Positions 15,090 to 22,477 of a stretch of DNA of 64,000 nucleotides are shown piece by piece; the first letter of the stretch is position 1, and the number at the start of each line of letters is the position of its first letter. Both the position numbers and the translations under genes were made by a program. The notes beneath the pieces are model-generated. The model was given only the letters and a program-made list of their open reading frames with translations, was not told the origin of the DNA and searched no databases. The DNA lies in assembly GCA_022649135.1 (NCBI GenBank), contig JALCNP010000001.1, positions 124,001-188,000 of the forward strand, given 5' to 3'. The DNA comes from Bifidobacterium sp. GTDB lineage: Bacteria > Actinomycetota > Actinomycetes > Actinomycetales > Bifidobacteriaceae.

Positions 15090-15780
15090 CGGCCCTCACC
15101 TCCTTGTGGACGTGGTCGATGCGGCAGGGTGCATACACCGCGTAGGTCGTGAAGTCGAAGGCGCCCGCCTCGCGCAGCGAGGCCAGGGAAAATGGCTCGC
15201 GGCGCACCGTGCCGGGGATGTTGAGCACGCGGTGCCACCACGAGAACTGGATAGGCTTGCCGCGTGCGTCGAGGCCGGTCAGCGTGTTGCCTTGGACCAC
15301 GTTCACTCGCAGCAGGAAGCGGGCTGAGCGGTACAGGTTCGTGCGGTAGCCGCAGCTGGTGCCGCTGGACTCGTGGAAGGCCACGAACTCGGCCAGCAGC
15401 GCCTCATGAGCGGCTTGGTGATTGTCTTCCAGCAGCTCGACGCCGTAGACGGAAGCGAGCGCAAAGAGCGACTCGGTCGGCCAGAACTCGCTCTGGTAGC
15501 GCCGCTCGATGGCCCGCAGCTTGCGCTGAAGGATCGCCACAAGGAAGTTGCCGTCGCCCGCGGCGGGCTCGAAGAAAGTCTTGTCCACGAAGTTCGGGCC
15601 GGTCTCCAGCTCGGCACGGACCAGGTCGAGCATCTGGTCGACCATGCGCCGGGGCGTGAACACCTCTCCGTACGCCTTGACGCGATCGCGCGACTTCACC
15701 AAGCGCTCGGGGGCCTCGTGGCGCTCGGCAGCGGCCGCTGGCGAGCGCTGCGGGTCGGGGAGAGCGGGCTTGGTGGTCAT
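15082..15780 (-). CDS. SAM-binding DNA methyltransferase-like protein lacking a catalytic NPPY motif
   Basis: A 232-aa protein with motif X-like YGEVFTPRRMVDQM (residues 37-50), motif I FFEPAAGDGNF (69-79) and motif II-like YGVELLED. These form the SAM pocket of N6-adenine methyltransferases. The protein ends about 150 residues after motif I without any (N/D)PP(Y/F), so it could bind SAM but not methylate alone. It begins the operon. The ATG at 15780 is favoured over an ATG at 15822 because GAAGAAGG precedes it, although spacing is tight. It may pair with the NPPY protein two genes downstream. Confidence 0.78.
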   Translation of the reverse strand: MTTKPALPDPQRSPAAAAERHEAPERLVKSRDRVKAYGEVFTPRRMVDQMLDLVRAELETGPNFVDKTFFEPAAGDGNFLVAILQRKLRAIERRYQSEFWPTESLFALASVYGVELLEDNHQAAHEALLAEFVAFHESSGTSCGYRTNLYRSARFLLRVNVVQGNTLTGLDARGKPIQFSWWHRVLNIPGTVRREPFSLASLREAGAFDFTTYAVYAPCRIDHVHKEVRADD

Positions 15781-15991
15781 GAACCTTCTTCGGTAGGGCT
15801 GGATGCCATGTATCAGAAACATTACACCGAAAGACAGCAGGTCCAGGTCGCCGACACGCGGAGCACGGTCCGGTCGTCGTCTGCCGTCCAGCAGGGTCTA
15901 CCTGGTGGACGGTTGGGGCACCGTTGGGAACGCGCGTAAAATGAAGTGGTGGGCGAACGTCGTCTGACACATTTGCGAGGAGGTCAAGGAC
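15781..15991. promoter_or_regulatory. Divergent promoter region between restriction-like operon and resolvase gene
   Basis: 211 bp separate two divergent genes, so it must hold the operon promoter (minus) and the resolvase promoter (plus). It is somewhat less GC-rich near 15815-15840. I see no hexamer pair good enough to call. Resolvase target sites often lie immediately upstream of the resolvase gene. Confidence 0.4.
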
Positions 15992-16570
15992 ATGGGTGGA
16001 CGGATCTACGGCTACGCGAGGGTGTCGGCGACGGACCAGAACCTCGACCGCCAGCGGGAGGCCCTGGCCGGGGTCGACATGCTGGTCGAGGAGAAGGTCT
16101 CGGGCAAGAGCCGCGACGGCAGGGAGAAGCTGAGGACCCTGATCGAGTTCGCCGACGAGGGCGACGTGGTCCGGGCGAAGTCGATCGACCGGCTGGCCCG
16201 CAACACCCGCGACCTGCTGGCGATCGTCGACGAGCTGGCGGCCAAGGGCGTCGGCGTCGAGTTCGTCGACACGCCGCAGCTCAACGTCACCACGAAGGAG
16301 GGCCGGGCGATGCTCACGATCTTCGCCGCGTTCGCGCAGCTGGAGCGGGAGTCGATCCGGGAGCGCCAGATGGAGGGCATCGCGCTGGCCAAGGCCGCGG
16401 GCAAGTACGCCAAGGGGCCGAAGCTCACCGCCGAGCAGATCACTGAGGCGCGCCAGAAGGTCGATAGCGGCGTCCCGAAAGCCGTAGTGGCCCGGAGCCT
16501 CAGCGTGAGCCGCCAGACGCTCCACACAGCGCTCAAGGGCGAGGGACGCTACGCCGAGGCCGGCGTCTGA
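15992..16570 (+). CDS. Small serine resolvase/invertase
   Basis: A 192-aa protein with the resolvase catalytic domain: YGYARVSATDQN with the nucleophile serine in the ARVS motif, KSIDRLARNTRDLL, and LTIFAAFAQLERESIRERQ. The C terminus (KAVVARSLSVSRQTLHTAL) is a Hin-type helix-turn-helix. Length and layout are those of Tn3-type resolvases and invertases. GAGGAGG stands 9 nt before the ATG. It is distinct from the large integrase at the right end. It may resolve multimers of the excised circle or be a passenger from an earlier transposon. Confidence 0.9.
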   Translation: MGGRIYGYARVSATDQNLDRQREALAGVDMLVEEKVSGKSRDGREKLRTLIEFADEGDVVRAKSIDRLARNTRDLLAIVDELAAKGVGVEFVDTPQLNVTTKEGRAMLTIFAAFAQLERESIRERQMEGIALAKAAGKYAKGPKLTAEQITEARQKVDSGVPKAVVARSLSVSRQTLHTALKGEGRYAEAGV

Positions 16571-17215
16571 CGGGTGCCGGGCGCTGCCGGAGCCGGGCAG
16601 GCTGCTGGGCGCGGCTGTGTCGGCCGGCGGGCGCGCCGGACAGAGCGTCGCGGGCAGCTCGCAGGGCCGGGGCGGCCGCACGCGCGAGGGGCAGGGTGCA
16701 GAGGGCAGCGATGTGGCCGCTGCAAGCGTTTGCCTGGTTATTCAGCCGAAGGCCTGCGCACGGCGCGGGGTGTCCCGGATGTGTCCCGAATGATCCGGGA
16801 CGCTGTTTATCCCTGGTCAGAAGCATGAAATACCCCCCTGTCCCGGATGTCCCGGATGCTTCCGATTTTCGACCGCGTGCGCGTGCGCGCGTATGCGCGC
16901 GCACGTAACGTGCGATAGATCCGGGACATCCGGGACACCTATATAGAAGAAGAAGGAATATAGGTTTGATCAGGGGTTTCTGATGGGCCAGAAGCGTCCC
17001 GGATGCGTCCCGGATGTGCCTGGGATCCGGGACGCATCCGGGACACTCGGGGAACCGGTACGGCGGGGCATCCGCTCAAGGCCGGAGGGCAGAGCGCAGA
17101 GCCGGGGGATCGCACGTCCGCGGGGTGGCTGGCAGGGGCAACGGCGCGTTAGCAATGCTGGGGCACCGCCACCCCCGCTCCAACCGCGTGCCGCGCGCCG
17201 CAGGCGCGCCCACCG
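16571..17215. other. Non-coding region with inverted TCCCGGATG repeats
   Basis: About 645 bp between the resolvase and integrase genes with no convincing gene. Its centre holds the repeat field described at 16771-17044, plus an alternating purine-pyrimidine stretch rich in gcgc/tgcgcg near 16874-16904. Short open frames across it carry repeat-derived residues and are not believable proteins. An origin of replication or integrase accessory region would fit the location. Confidence 0.5.
16771..17044. repeat. Eleven copies of TCCCGGATG in paired inverted arrays
   Basis: Forward copies start at 16773, 16784 (one mismatch), 16841, 16850, 16997 and 17008; reverse copies (SATCCGGGA) at 16792, 16918, 16927, 17024 and 17035. 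They form a forward-forward-reverse group and two forward-forward/reverse-reverse groups. The last is a perfect 20-bp inverted repeat (16996-17015 with 17025-17044) around a 9-nt loop; the middle one is a perfect 19-bp repeat (16839-16857 with 16919-16937) with a 61-nt spacer. The pattern resembles iterons or multiple protein-binding sites. Confidence 0.8.
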
Positions 17216-18817
17216 CTACTTGCGGACGATCTCAACCGAGGACTCGTCGAACCCCTTCTTGCCCCGTGGCCACCGCTTCACGTAGACGTCGACCAGCTCG
17301 TCGATGACTGCCCGTCGCGTCGCCAGGTCGGCGTTGGCGAACGCCTCCGCGGGGCGGCCGGCACCGAGCACGTCGGCGGCGGCGCTCCCGGCCGTCAGCT
17401 CCAGCCGCTCCTTCTCCAGGCGGGCGATCTCCGCCTTCGCCGCATCCACGATCCTGCGGTAGAGGGGGCCGTCGATGTTCTCCGCCGCGTAGTCGTCGTC
17501 GGCGCGGGCGATCCTGGCCTGCTGCGACTCGACGGCCTGCGCGATGACGGCGACCCTGGGGTCGTCGGCTCCGACGAGCAGGTCCCGCAGGTCAGCCTCG
17601 TCAAGCCGCTCCCGCACCTTTCGGTCCACCAGGTCGTCGATGGGCTCCCGGGTCCGGTGGAAGCCGCAGACGTGGCACTCGTAGCCGCGCGAGTGGCTGC
17701 GGAGCTTCTGCCTCTTCTCCTTGCCGCACTCGCCGCACATGTACAGGCCGGACCCGACGTGCCTTCGCTCGGTCCCGACGCGGTTGGTGGCCCGGGCCTC
17801 GTCGTCGAGCATGGCCTGGGCGGTCCACCACTGCGCCTCCGAGACGATCGCCTCCCAGCCGTTGGGCGGCACCGGCATCCCGTGCTCGTCGCGGACGATG
17901 GCCTCGCGAAGCGCCCTGCGCTTGCTCAGGCGTGTGACGGCGTCCTTGGCGTAGCCCGACGGCCGCTCTGACTTCTTCTGGTAGGTCGAGTACCCGGCGT
18001 ACCGGGGGTTGCGCAGGATGCCGAGGATCGTGGAGGTGGACCACGCCCTGTCCTCCGGAACCGGCCTGATCCACTTGTGAAGTTCCTTGGGCAGGTGCCG
18101 GTTCTCCTCGTCCCGGCGCTTGTTCCTCTCGATCATGAGGGTTCGGCTGTGGTTCGGCAGCTGCGGGACGCCCGGGACCGCGGCACGGGCCCTCGCGTCG
18201 CCGGAGAGCGCCTTGGCGATGGCGTTGAGCGCGACCCCGGAGACGAACGCGGAGTAGATCGCCCTGACGGCCTCAGCCTCGTGCAGGATCGTGGAGCCGT
18301 CCACGGCGTACCCGAGCGGCCGCGTGCCCTTGGGGACCCTGCCCTGGCGCGCCCGCTGGGACTGGGCGCCGGACTGCCGCTCCGACTTCACCTCGATCTC
18401 GTTGCGGGCGAAGGCGGAGAACATGTCGGCGGCCAGGCGTCCGGCCGCCGTCGAGCAGTCGATGTCGGAACCCTTGACGAAGGTCAGCAGGACATGGTGG
18501 TCCTTCGCCGCCTCGATCACCCTCACGCCGTCCGTGCGGTTGCGCTCCAGCCGGGGCCACTCCTGGGCGATGACGACGTCGACCCTGTCGGCCTCTATGT
18601 CGGCCAGGAGGCGCTCGAACTCCGGTCTGCGCCTGCGCCCGGAGCCCGTGACGTCGTTGTCCTCGTAGACGTTGACCACCTGGTAACGACGGAAGTCCGC
18701 GAGCCGCTGTGCGTCCTCTCGGTGGCGCTCCACCCCGAGCCTGGTCTGCTCGGGGTCCAGCGAGATGCGGACGTAGATGGCTGCGCGTAGCTGCGCAGGG
18801 TGTTCACGGCTACTCAT
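17216..18817 (-). CDS. int: Large serine integrase
   Basis: A 533-aa protein: resolvase domain with AAIYVRISLD (catalytic Ser19), a recombinase domain with a YSTYQKKSERPSGYA segment, a zinc ribbon with CGEC (361-364) and CHVC (381-384), and a C-terminal helical domain. Large serine recombinases insert elements at short attB sites without host factors and need a directionality factor to excise. The gene sits at the right end facing inward from ychF, the standard position. Its ATG at 18817 lies 24 bp after the chimeric ychF stop, so it may be transcribed from the ychF promoter while integrated. Confidence 0.93.
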   Translation of the reverse strand: MSSREHPAQLRAAIYVRISLDPEQTRLGVERHREDAQRLADFRRYQVVNVYEDNDVTGSGRRRRPEFERLLADIEADRVDVVIAQEWPRLERNRTDGVRVIEAAKDHHVLLTFVKGSDIDCSTAAGRLAADMFSAFARNEIEVKSERQSGAQSQRARQGRVPKGTRPLGYAVDGSTILHEAEAVRAIYSAFVSGVALNAIAKALSGDARARAAVPGVPQLPNHSRTLMIERNKRRDEENRHLPKELHKWIRPVPEDRAWSTSTILGILRNPRYAGYSTYQKKSERPSGYAKDAVTRLSKRRALREAIVRDEHGMPVPPNGWEAIVSEAQWWTAQAMLDDEARATNRVGTERRHVGSGLYMCGECGKEKRQKLRSHSRGYECHVCGFHRTREPIDDLVDRKVRERLDEADLRDLLVGADDPRVAVIAQAVESQQARIARADDDYAAENIDGPLYRRIVDAAKAEIARLEKERLELTAGSAAADVLGAGRPAEAFANADLATRRAVIDELVDVYVKRWPRGKKGFDESSVEIVRK

Positions 18818-18841
18818 ATCTACTCATGGTAGCCGTGATCG

Positions 18842-19927
18842 TCACGAGTGTCGGAACTCCACGATGTCGCCGTCCTGCATCACATAGTCGCGCCCCTCAA
18901 GGCGCAGCTTGCCCTCCTCCTTGATCGCGGCCATGGATCCCTGGGCGGCGACGAAATCGTCGTAGGACACGATCTCCGCCTTGATGAATCCCTTCTCGAA
19001 ATCCGTGTGGATGACGCCGGCCGCCTGGGGGGCCGTCCACCCCTGATGTATCTGCCAGGCGCGGACCTCCTTCACCCCGGCCGTCAGGAACGTCTGCAGA
19101 CCCAGAACATCGAACCCGACGCGGGCGAGCTGGTCAAGTCCCGACTCCTTGAGCCCTGCGTCACCAAGCATCTCGCGGGCGTCCGCCTCATCAAGCTCGG
19201 TCAGATCCGACTCGAACTGGGCGTTGAGGAAAATCGCCTTCGCGGGAGCGACCATGGCGCTGAGCTTGCCCTTCAGCCCGTCGTTGTTCAGTTCGTCGTC
19301 ATCGACGTTGAACACGTATATGAAAGGCTTGGCCGTCATAAGATGCAGATCGTACAGATCCGCCTTGTCGATCTTCCCCGCGGACGCCGCGTGATCGATC
19401 GTCTCCCCCGCCTCGAGAATAGTCTTGGCGCGGTTGACCGCCTCCACATATTCCGGAGCCACCTTCTTGCCTCGAAGGTCCTTGTCAAGCTTCGGAAGGG
19501 CGTTCTCGATGGTCTGCAGATCGGCCAGAATCAGCTCGGTGTTGATGGTGTCGATGTCATCGGCCGGATCGACCCTGCCGTTCACATGGACGATGTCGTC
19601 GTCCTCGAAGGCGCGCACCACCTCGCAGATGGCGTCAGCCTCGCGGATGTTGGCGAGGAACTTGTTCCCCAGCCCCTCCCCCTCGGACGCCCCCTTGACG
19701 ATTCCGGCGATATCCACGAAGGTGACCGTGGCCGGCACGATCTTCTCGGTGTGCACCAGCTTCGCGAGCACCGGCAGGCGCCCGTCGGGCAGGGGAACGA
19801 TTCCGGTATTGGGCTCAATGGTCGCAAAAGGGTAGTTCTGGGCCAGCACGTTGTTGCGCGTCAGGGCGTTGAACAGGGTTGATTTGCCGACATTCGGCAG
19901 GCCGACGATTCCGATAGTTAATGACAT
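18842..19927 (-). CDS. ychF: YchF/OLA1-family redox-regulated ATPase with element-altered C terminus
   Basis: A 361-aa P-loop protein of the Obg-related YchF family: GLPNVGKST at residues 9-17, then an alpha-helical insert and a C-terminal TGS domain ([11 protein letters not shown]). YchF binds ATP and the ribosome and modulates stress responses. The last residues read EFRHS instead of EFxFNV, because a mobile element inserted here and supplied new codons; the lost tail lies at 2797-2817. Only the final beta-strand of the TGS domain is changed, so the protein probably still works. The ATG at 19927 matches the family start; ten upstream codons in frame do not. Confidence 0.95.
   Translation of the reverse strand: MSLTIGIVGLPNVGKSTLFNALTRNNVLAQNYPFATIEPNTGIVPLPDGRLPVLAKLVHTEKIVPATVTFVDIAGIVKGASEGEGLGNKFLANIREADAICEVVRAFEDDDIVHVNGRVDPADDIDTINTELILADLQTIENALPKLDKDLRGKKVAPEYVEAVNRAKTILEAGETIDHAASAGKIDKADLYDLHLMTAKPFIYVFNVDDDELNNDGLKGKLSAMVAPAKAIFLNAQFESDLTELDEADAREMLGDAGLKESGLDQLARVGFDVLGLQTFLTAGVKEVRAWQIHQGWTAPQAAGVIHTDFEKGFIKAEIVSYDDFVAAQGSMAAIKEEGKLRLEGRDYVMQDGDIVEFRHS
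18854..18859. other. Right attachment-site core (gaactc)
   Basis: Same hexamer and codon phase as at 2812-2817. Bases to the left (18842-18853) come from the element and now encode RHS-stop of YchF. Confidence 0.8.
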
Positions 19928-20030
19928 GGCTCCCAGTCTATAAAGAGCCACGACCAAGAATGCACCGGGAAAGACCGGACCGCGGAAATTCGCCCATGAT
20001 TGCGAGGCTTCCCGCCGACACGGCCACCCC

Positions 20031-20822
20031 TCAGCCCTGGACGGCCTCGATCGCGGAGATCACCGCACCCCTGAACCCGTGCTGCTCGAGTGACGCCACG
20101 CCTTTGATGGTGGCGCCTCCCGGCGAGCAGACATCGTCCTTCAGACGTGCCGGAGCCTCGCCGTCCGCAAGAATCTGGGCACCGGTTCCCTGCACCATCT
20201 TGGCGGCCAGACGATAGGCGCTGCGGCGGGTGAGACCGAACCGCACGCCCGCATCGGCGAGCGCCTCCACGTACATGGCGGTGAAGGCCGGGGCGCAGCT
20301 CGACACGATGCCTCCGATGGACATATGCGAGGCATCGACGACCTCGAGAAGGGCGACGGGCTCGAACAGCGCGGTGAACAGCGAATACTGCTCGTCGCTG
20401 AGCGTATGGGCGTCCTCGACGACGAGCACCCCCTCGGCCTGGGCGATCGGCATGTTGGGAATGACCGAAATGTGATGCGTGCGGGGGATGATTGCCTCCA
20501 TCTCGGCGTTGTTCACCCCCCAGGCGATGCTGATGACCATGGTGGAGTCGCCGATGGAATCGGCGACCGGTTCCAGAACGGAGGGGACGTCCTCGGGCTT
20601 GACGGCGACGATGACGACGTCGCTGGCGGCGACGAGCTCACGCGTGGATGTCAGGGCCCGGGCTCCGATGGCGTCCGTCGCCTTCCTGAGCCGTTCCGTG
20701 TTCCTTGCGGTGGCGATGATCTGGTTCCCCGTCAGCACACCCGCGTTGATCAGCCCGCGCGCGATGCCCCTTCCCATGTTCCCGAATCCTATGAAGCCCA
20801 TGGTGAGAGATTGTCCGTCCAT
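20031..20822 (-). CDS. proC: Pyrroline-5-carboxylate reductase
   Basis: A 263-aa protein with the N-terminal Rossmann motif GFIGFGNMGRG, the central SDVVIVAVKP and VISIAWGV strands, and the C-terminal dimer region ending in the signature DDVCSPGGATIKGVASLE. It performs the last step of proline synthesis, reducing 1-pyrroline-5-carboxylate with NADPH in the cytosol. Length is typical. It stands alone between ychF and a peptidase gene, both on the same strand, with about 100 and 190 bp spacing. Confidence 0.93.
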   Translation of the reverse strand: MDGQSLTMGFIGFGNMGRGIARGLINAGVLTGNQIIATARNTERLRKATDAIGARALTSTRELVAASDVVIVAVKPEDVPSVLEPVADSIGDSTMVISIAWGVNNAEMEAIIPRTHHISVIPNMPIAQAEGVLVVEDAHTLSDEQYSLFTALFEPVALLEVVDASHMSIGGIVSSCAPAFTAMYVEALADAGVRFGLTRRSAYRLAAKMVQGTGAQILADGEAPARLKDDVCSPGGATIKGVASLEQHGFRGAVISAIEAVQG

Positions 20823-21015
20823 GTTCCCTGTCCTATCCCCAGCCTGCCGGTCACGGCATCGGCTGGCGTCAATGCGTCAATGGTGTGCCATCGGCTTCCC
20901 ACTCTATGACATGGGGGCGCCGCGGGACCCGTCGTGCCCGGCTTCTTCACATCGACGCCGGGGCGGGGCTTCGCAGCCGTGGCCCGCCCGTGTCGGATGC
21001 CGCAGGCGCGATCGG

Positions 21016-22359
21016 CTATTTGAGCACCGCGGAGAGGTCGCCGCGCTCCAGCGCCTCCCGGTACAGGTGCGCGAACACCGTTGCGCCATGCACCCCGTCA
21101 TGCTCGAACTCGTTGGTCACCCAGTAGTGCGAGCGCCCGACGTGCCCCAGCGTCCGCAGCTGCAGACCCGAATCGACATACATATCGTCGAAGTACACGG
21201 CCGCCTGCAGCGGCACGTCGTTGCGCTCCAGCTGCCGTTCGTCGTAGATGCGGCCGAAGGACGTGTCCTGCATCAGGACGTCCACCGCGGCGGCAAAGGG
21301 TCTCAACGCCCTCTCCTGCTGGAACATCCAGGGGAAGATGGCTTCGCCCGTGAACAGGAGGGGTCTGGCTCCCGCATTGAATTCCGGGTGATCGTCGCGC
21401 ACCCTCTGGGCCGCCCACCCTATCGGACGCTCCAGCTCGCCGTTGGCATAGATGAACTCCTGCAGCGGCCAGTACAGAGGATTGGATGAAGTGGCCTCCA
21501 TCACCTCGGTGAGGAAAACGTCCGACAGCGCACTCTCGCCGTCGATGCTGCCGTCCCCATCGACGAAGGCGTCATCGAGGATCCAGTGCACGCGTTCACA
21601 ACTGGGCTTCATCCCGAAACCGGAGCCCAGCGACTGGAAACGCTCCACACTCAGGACATCGCCGTTCGCAAGCAGGGTCCTTCCGCCGGCCAACCGGTCC
21701 GCGACGGCCGCGGCACGCGCTTCGTCCTGGGGGTAGCGCCCGTAGTACCGGCGCGTCTTCTCCGCCATGCGCGGAAAGGTGTGGCGATACACGTTCTCGG
21801 CCGCCGAAGAGACATCCGCTATGCCGCCGGTCACGAAGCATGCCGCCAATGCCTGCGGGAACAGGGACAGGTAACTGAGCGTGAGGAAACCGCCATAGCT
21901 CTGGCCGAGGGAGGTCCATTTCTCGCCGTGAAACTCGGTGCGCCGCAGATGTTCGAAATCACGCACGATCGAGTCCGCGAGAAAGCGCTTGAGGAAATCC
22001 GCCTGGCCGCGCGCCGAGCCTATGGACGCCATGGAGTGCGAATCCACGCGGGATGAGCGTCCCGTGCCGCGCTGATCGGGAAGGATGATGCGAAAGTGTC
22101 GGATCGCCTCCCTGATCCAGCCGTCGCTGTCCGGGTTCAGCGGCCTGGGGCTTCCGGCTCCCGGACCTCCCTGGAGGAAGATCAGAAGCGGAAGATCGTC
22201 ATGGACATGCTCGGGGGCGCAGACCACCCGGTAGAACAGGCTGATCGTCGCCCCGTCGAATCCCTCGCCCGGAACCTTCCCGGTCCAATCCAACGGAACG
22301 GGAATCGAATGGTCCTCGACGCACAGTCCCGGCACATAATACTTTTCCAGCAATGCCAT
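21016..22359 (-). CDS. Prolyl aminopeptidase-like alpha/beta hydrolase
   Basis: A 447-aa cytosolic alpha/beta-hydrolase. It has the oxyanion motif FLQGGPGAGS (61-70), DQRGTGRS at about 95, and the nucleophile elbow GQSYGGF with Ser154, which together fit the peptidase S33 family with proline iminopeptidases. These enzymes release N-terminal proline from peptides. The C-terminal acid and histidine lie around residues 380-430 (HYWVTNEFEHDGVHG). It is followed by proC, so a proline-related role for both is suggestive, but they are 190 bp apart and not clearly one operon. Confidence 0.85.
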   Translation of the reverse strand: MALLEKYYVPGLCVEDHSIPVPLDWTGKVPGEGFDGATISLFYRVVCAPEHVHDDLPLLIFLQGGPGAGSPRPLNPDSDGWIREAIRHFRIILPDQRGTGRSSRVDSHSMASIGSARGQADFLKRFLADSIVRDFEHLRRTEFHGEKWTSLGQSYGGFLTLSYLSLFPQALAACFVTGGIADVSSAAENVYRHTFPRMAEKTRRYYGRYPQDEARAAAVADRLAGGRTLLANGDVLSVERFQSLGSGFGMKPSCERVHWILDDAFVDGDGSIDGESALSDVFLTEVMEATSSNPLYWPLQEFIYANGELERPIGWAAQRVRDDHPEFNAGARPLLFTGEAIFPWMFQQERALRPFAAAVDVLMQDTSFGRIYDERQLERNDVPLQAAVYFDDMYVDSGLQLRTLGHVGRSHYWVTNEFEHDGVHGATVFAHLYREALERGDLSAVLK

Positions 22360-22477
22360 ACATATCCCTTTCCGTGACCGACCGCTCAGATTCCGGGGAT
22401 CCCGCCCCGCGACCGGGGAAACGGCTCATCCCTGTGTATGATGCCGCCACGGCGTTTCGCTCGTTATCCTTGGACGT

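Larger units (their letters stand above)
2812..18859. mobile_element. Integrative mobilizable element in the 3' end of ychF
   Basis: About 16.05 kb bounded by the 6-bp core gaactc. It carries a large serine integrase at the right end, an excisionase-like HTH gene at the left end, a phage/plasmid-type primase-helicase, mobC, a MOB-type relaxase with an oriT-like repeat, ardA, a restriction-like operon and a second small resolvase. No coupling protein or type IV secretion genes were found, so it is mobilizable rather than self-conjugative. Insertion replaced the last residues of YchF (EFKFNV) with EFRHS. The element leaves ychF co-directional with the integrase, 24 bp apart. Confidence 0.88.

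Noticed and set aside
16983..17285. Possible small gene in the repeat region left of the integrase
   Set aside because: The start is inside the TCCCGGATG boxes, residues are Arg/Pro/Gly-rich, and it runs into the integrase 3' end.
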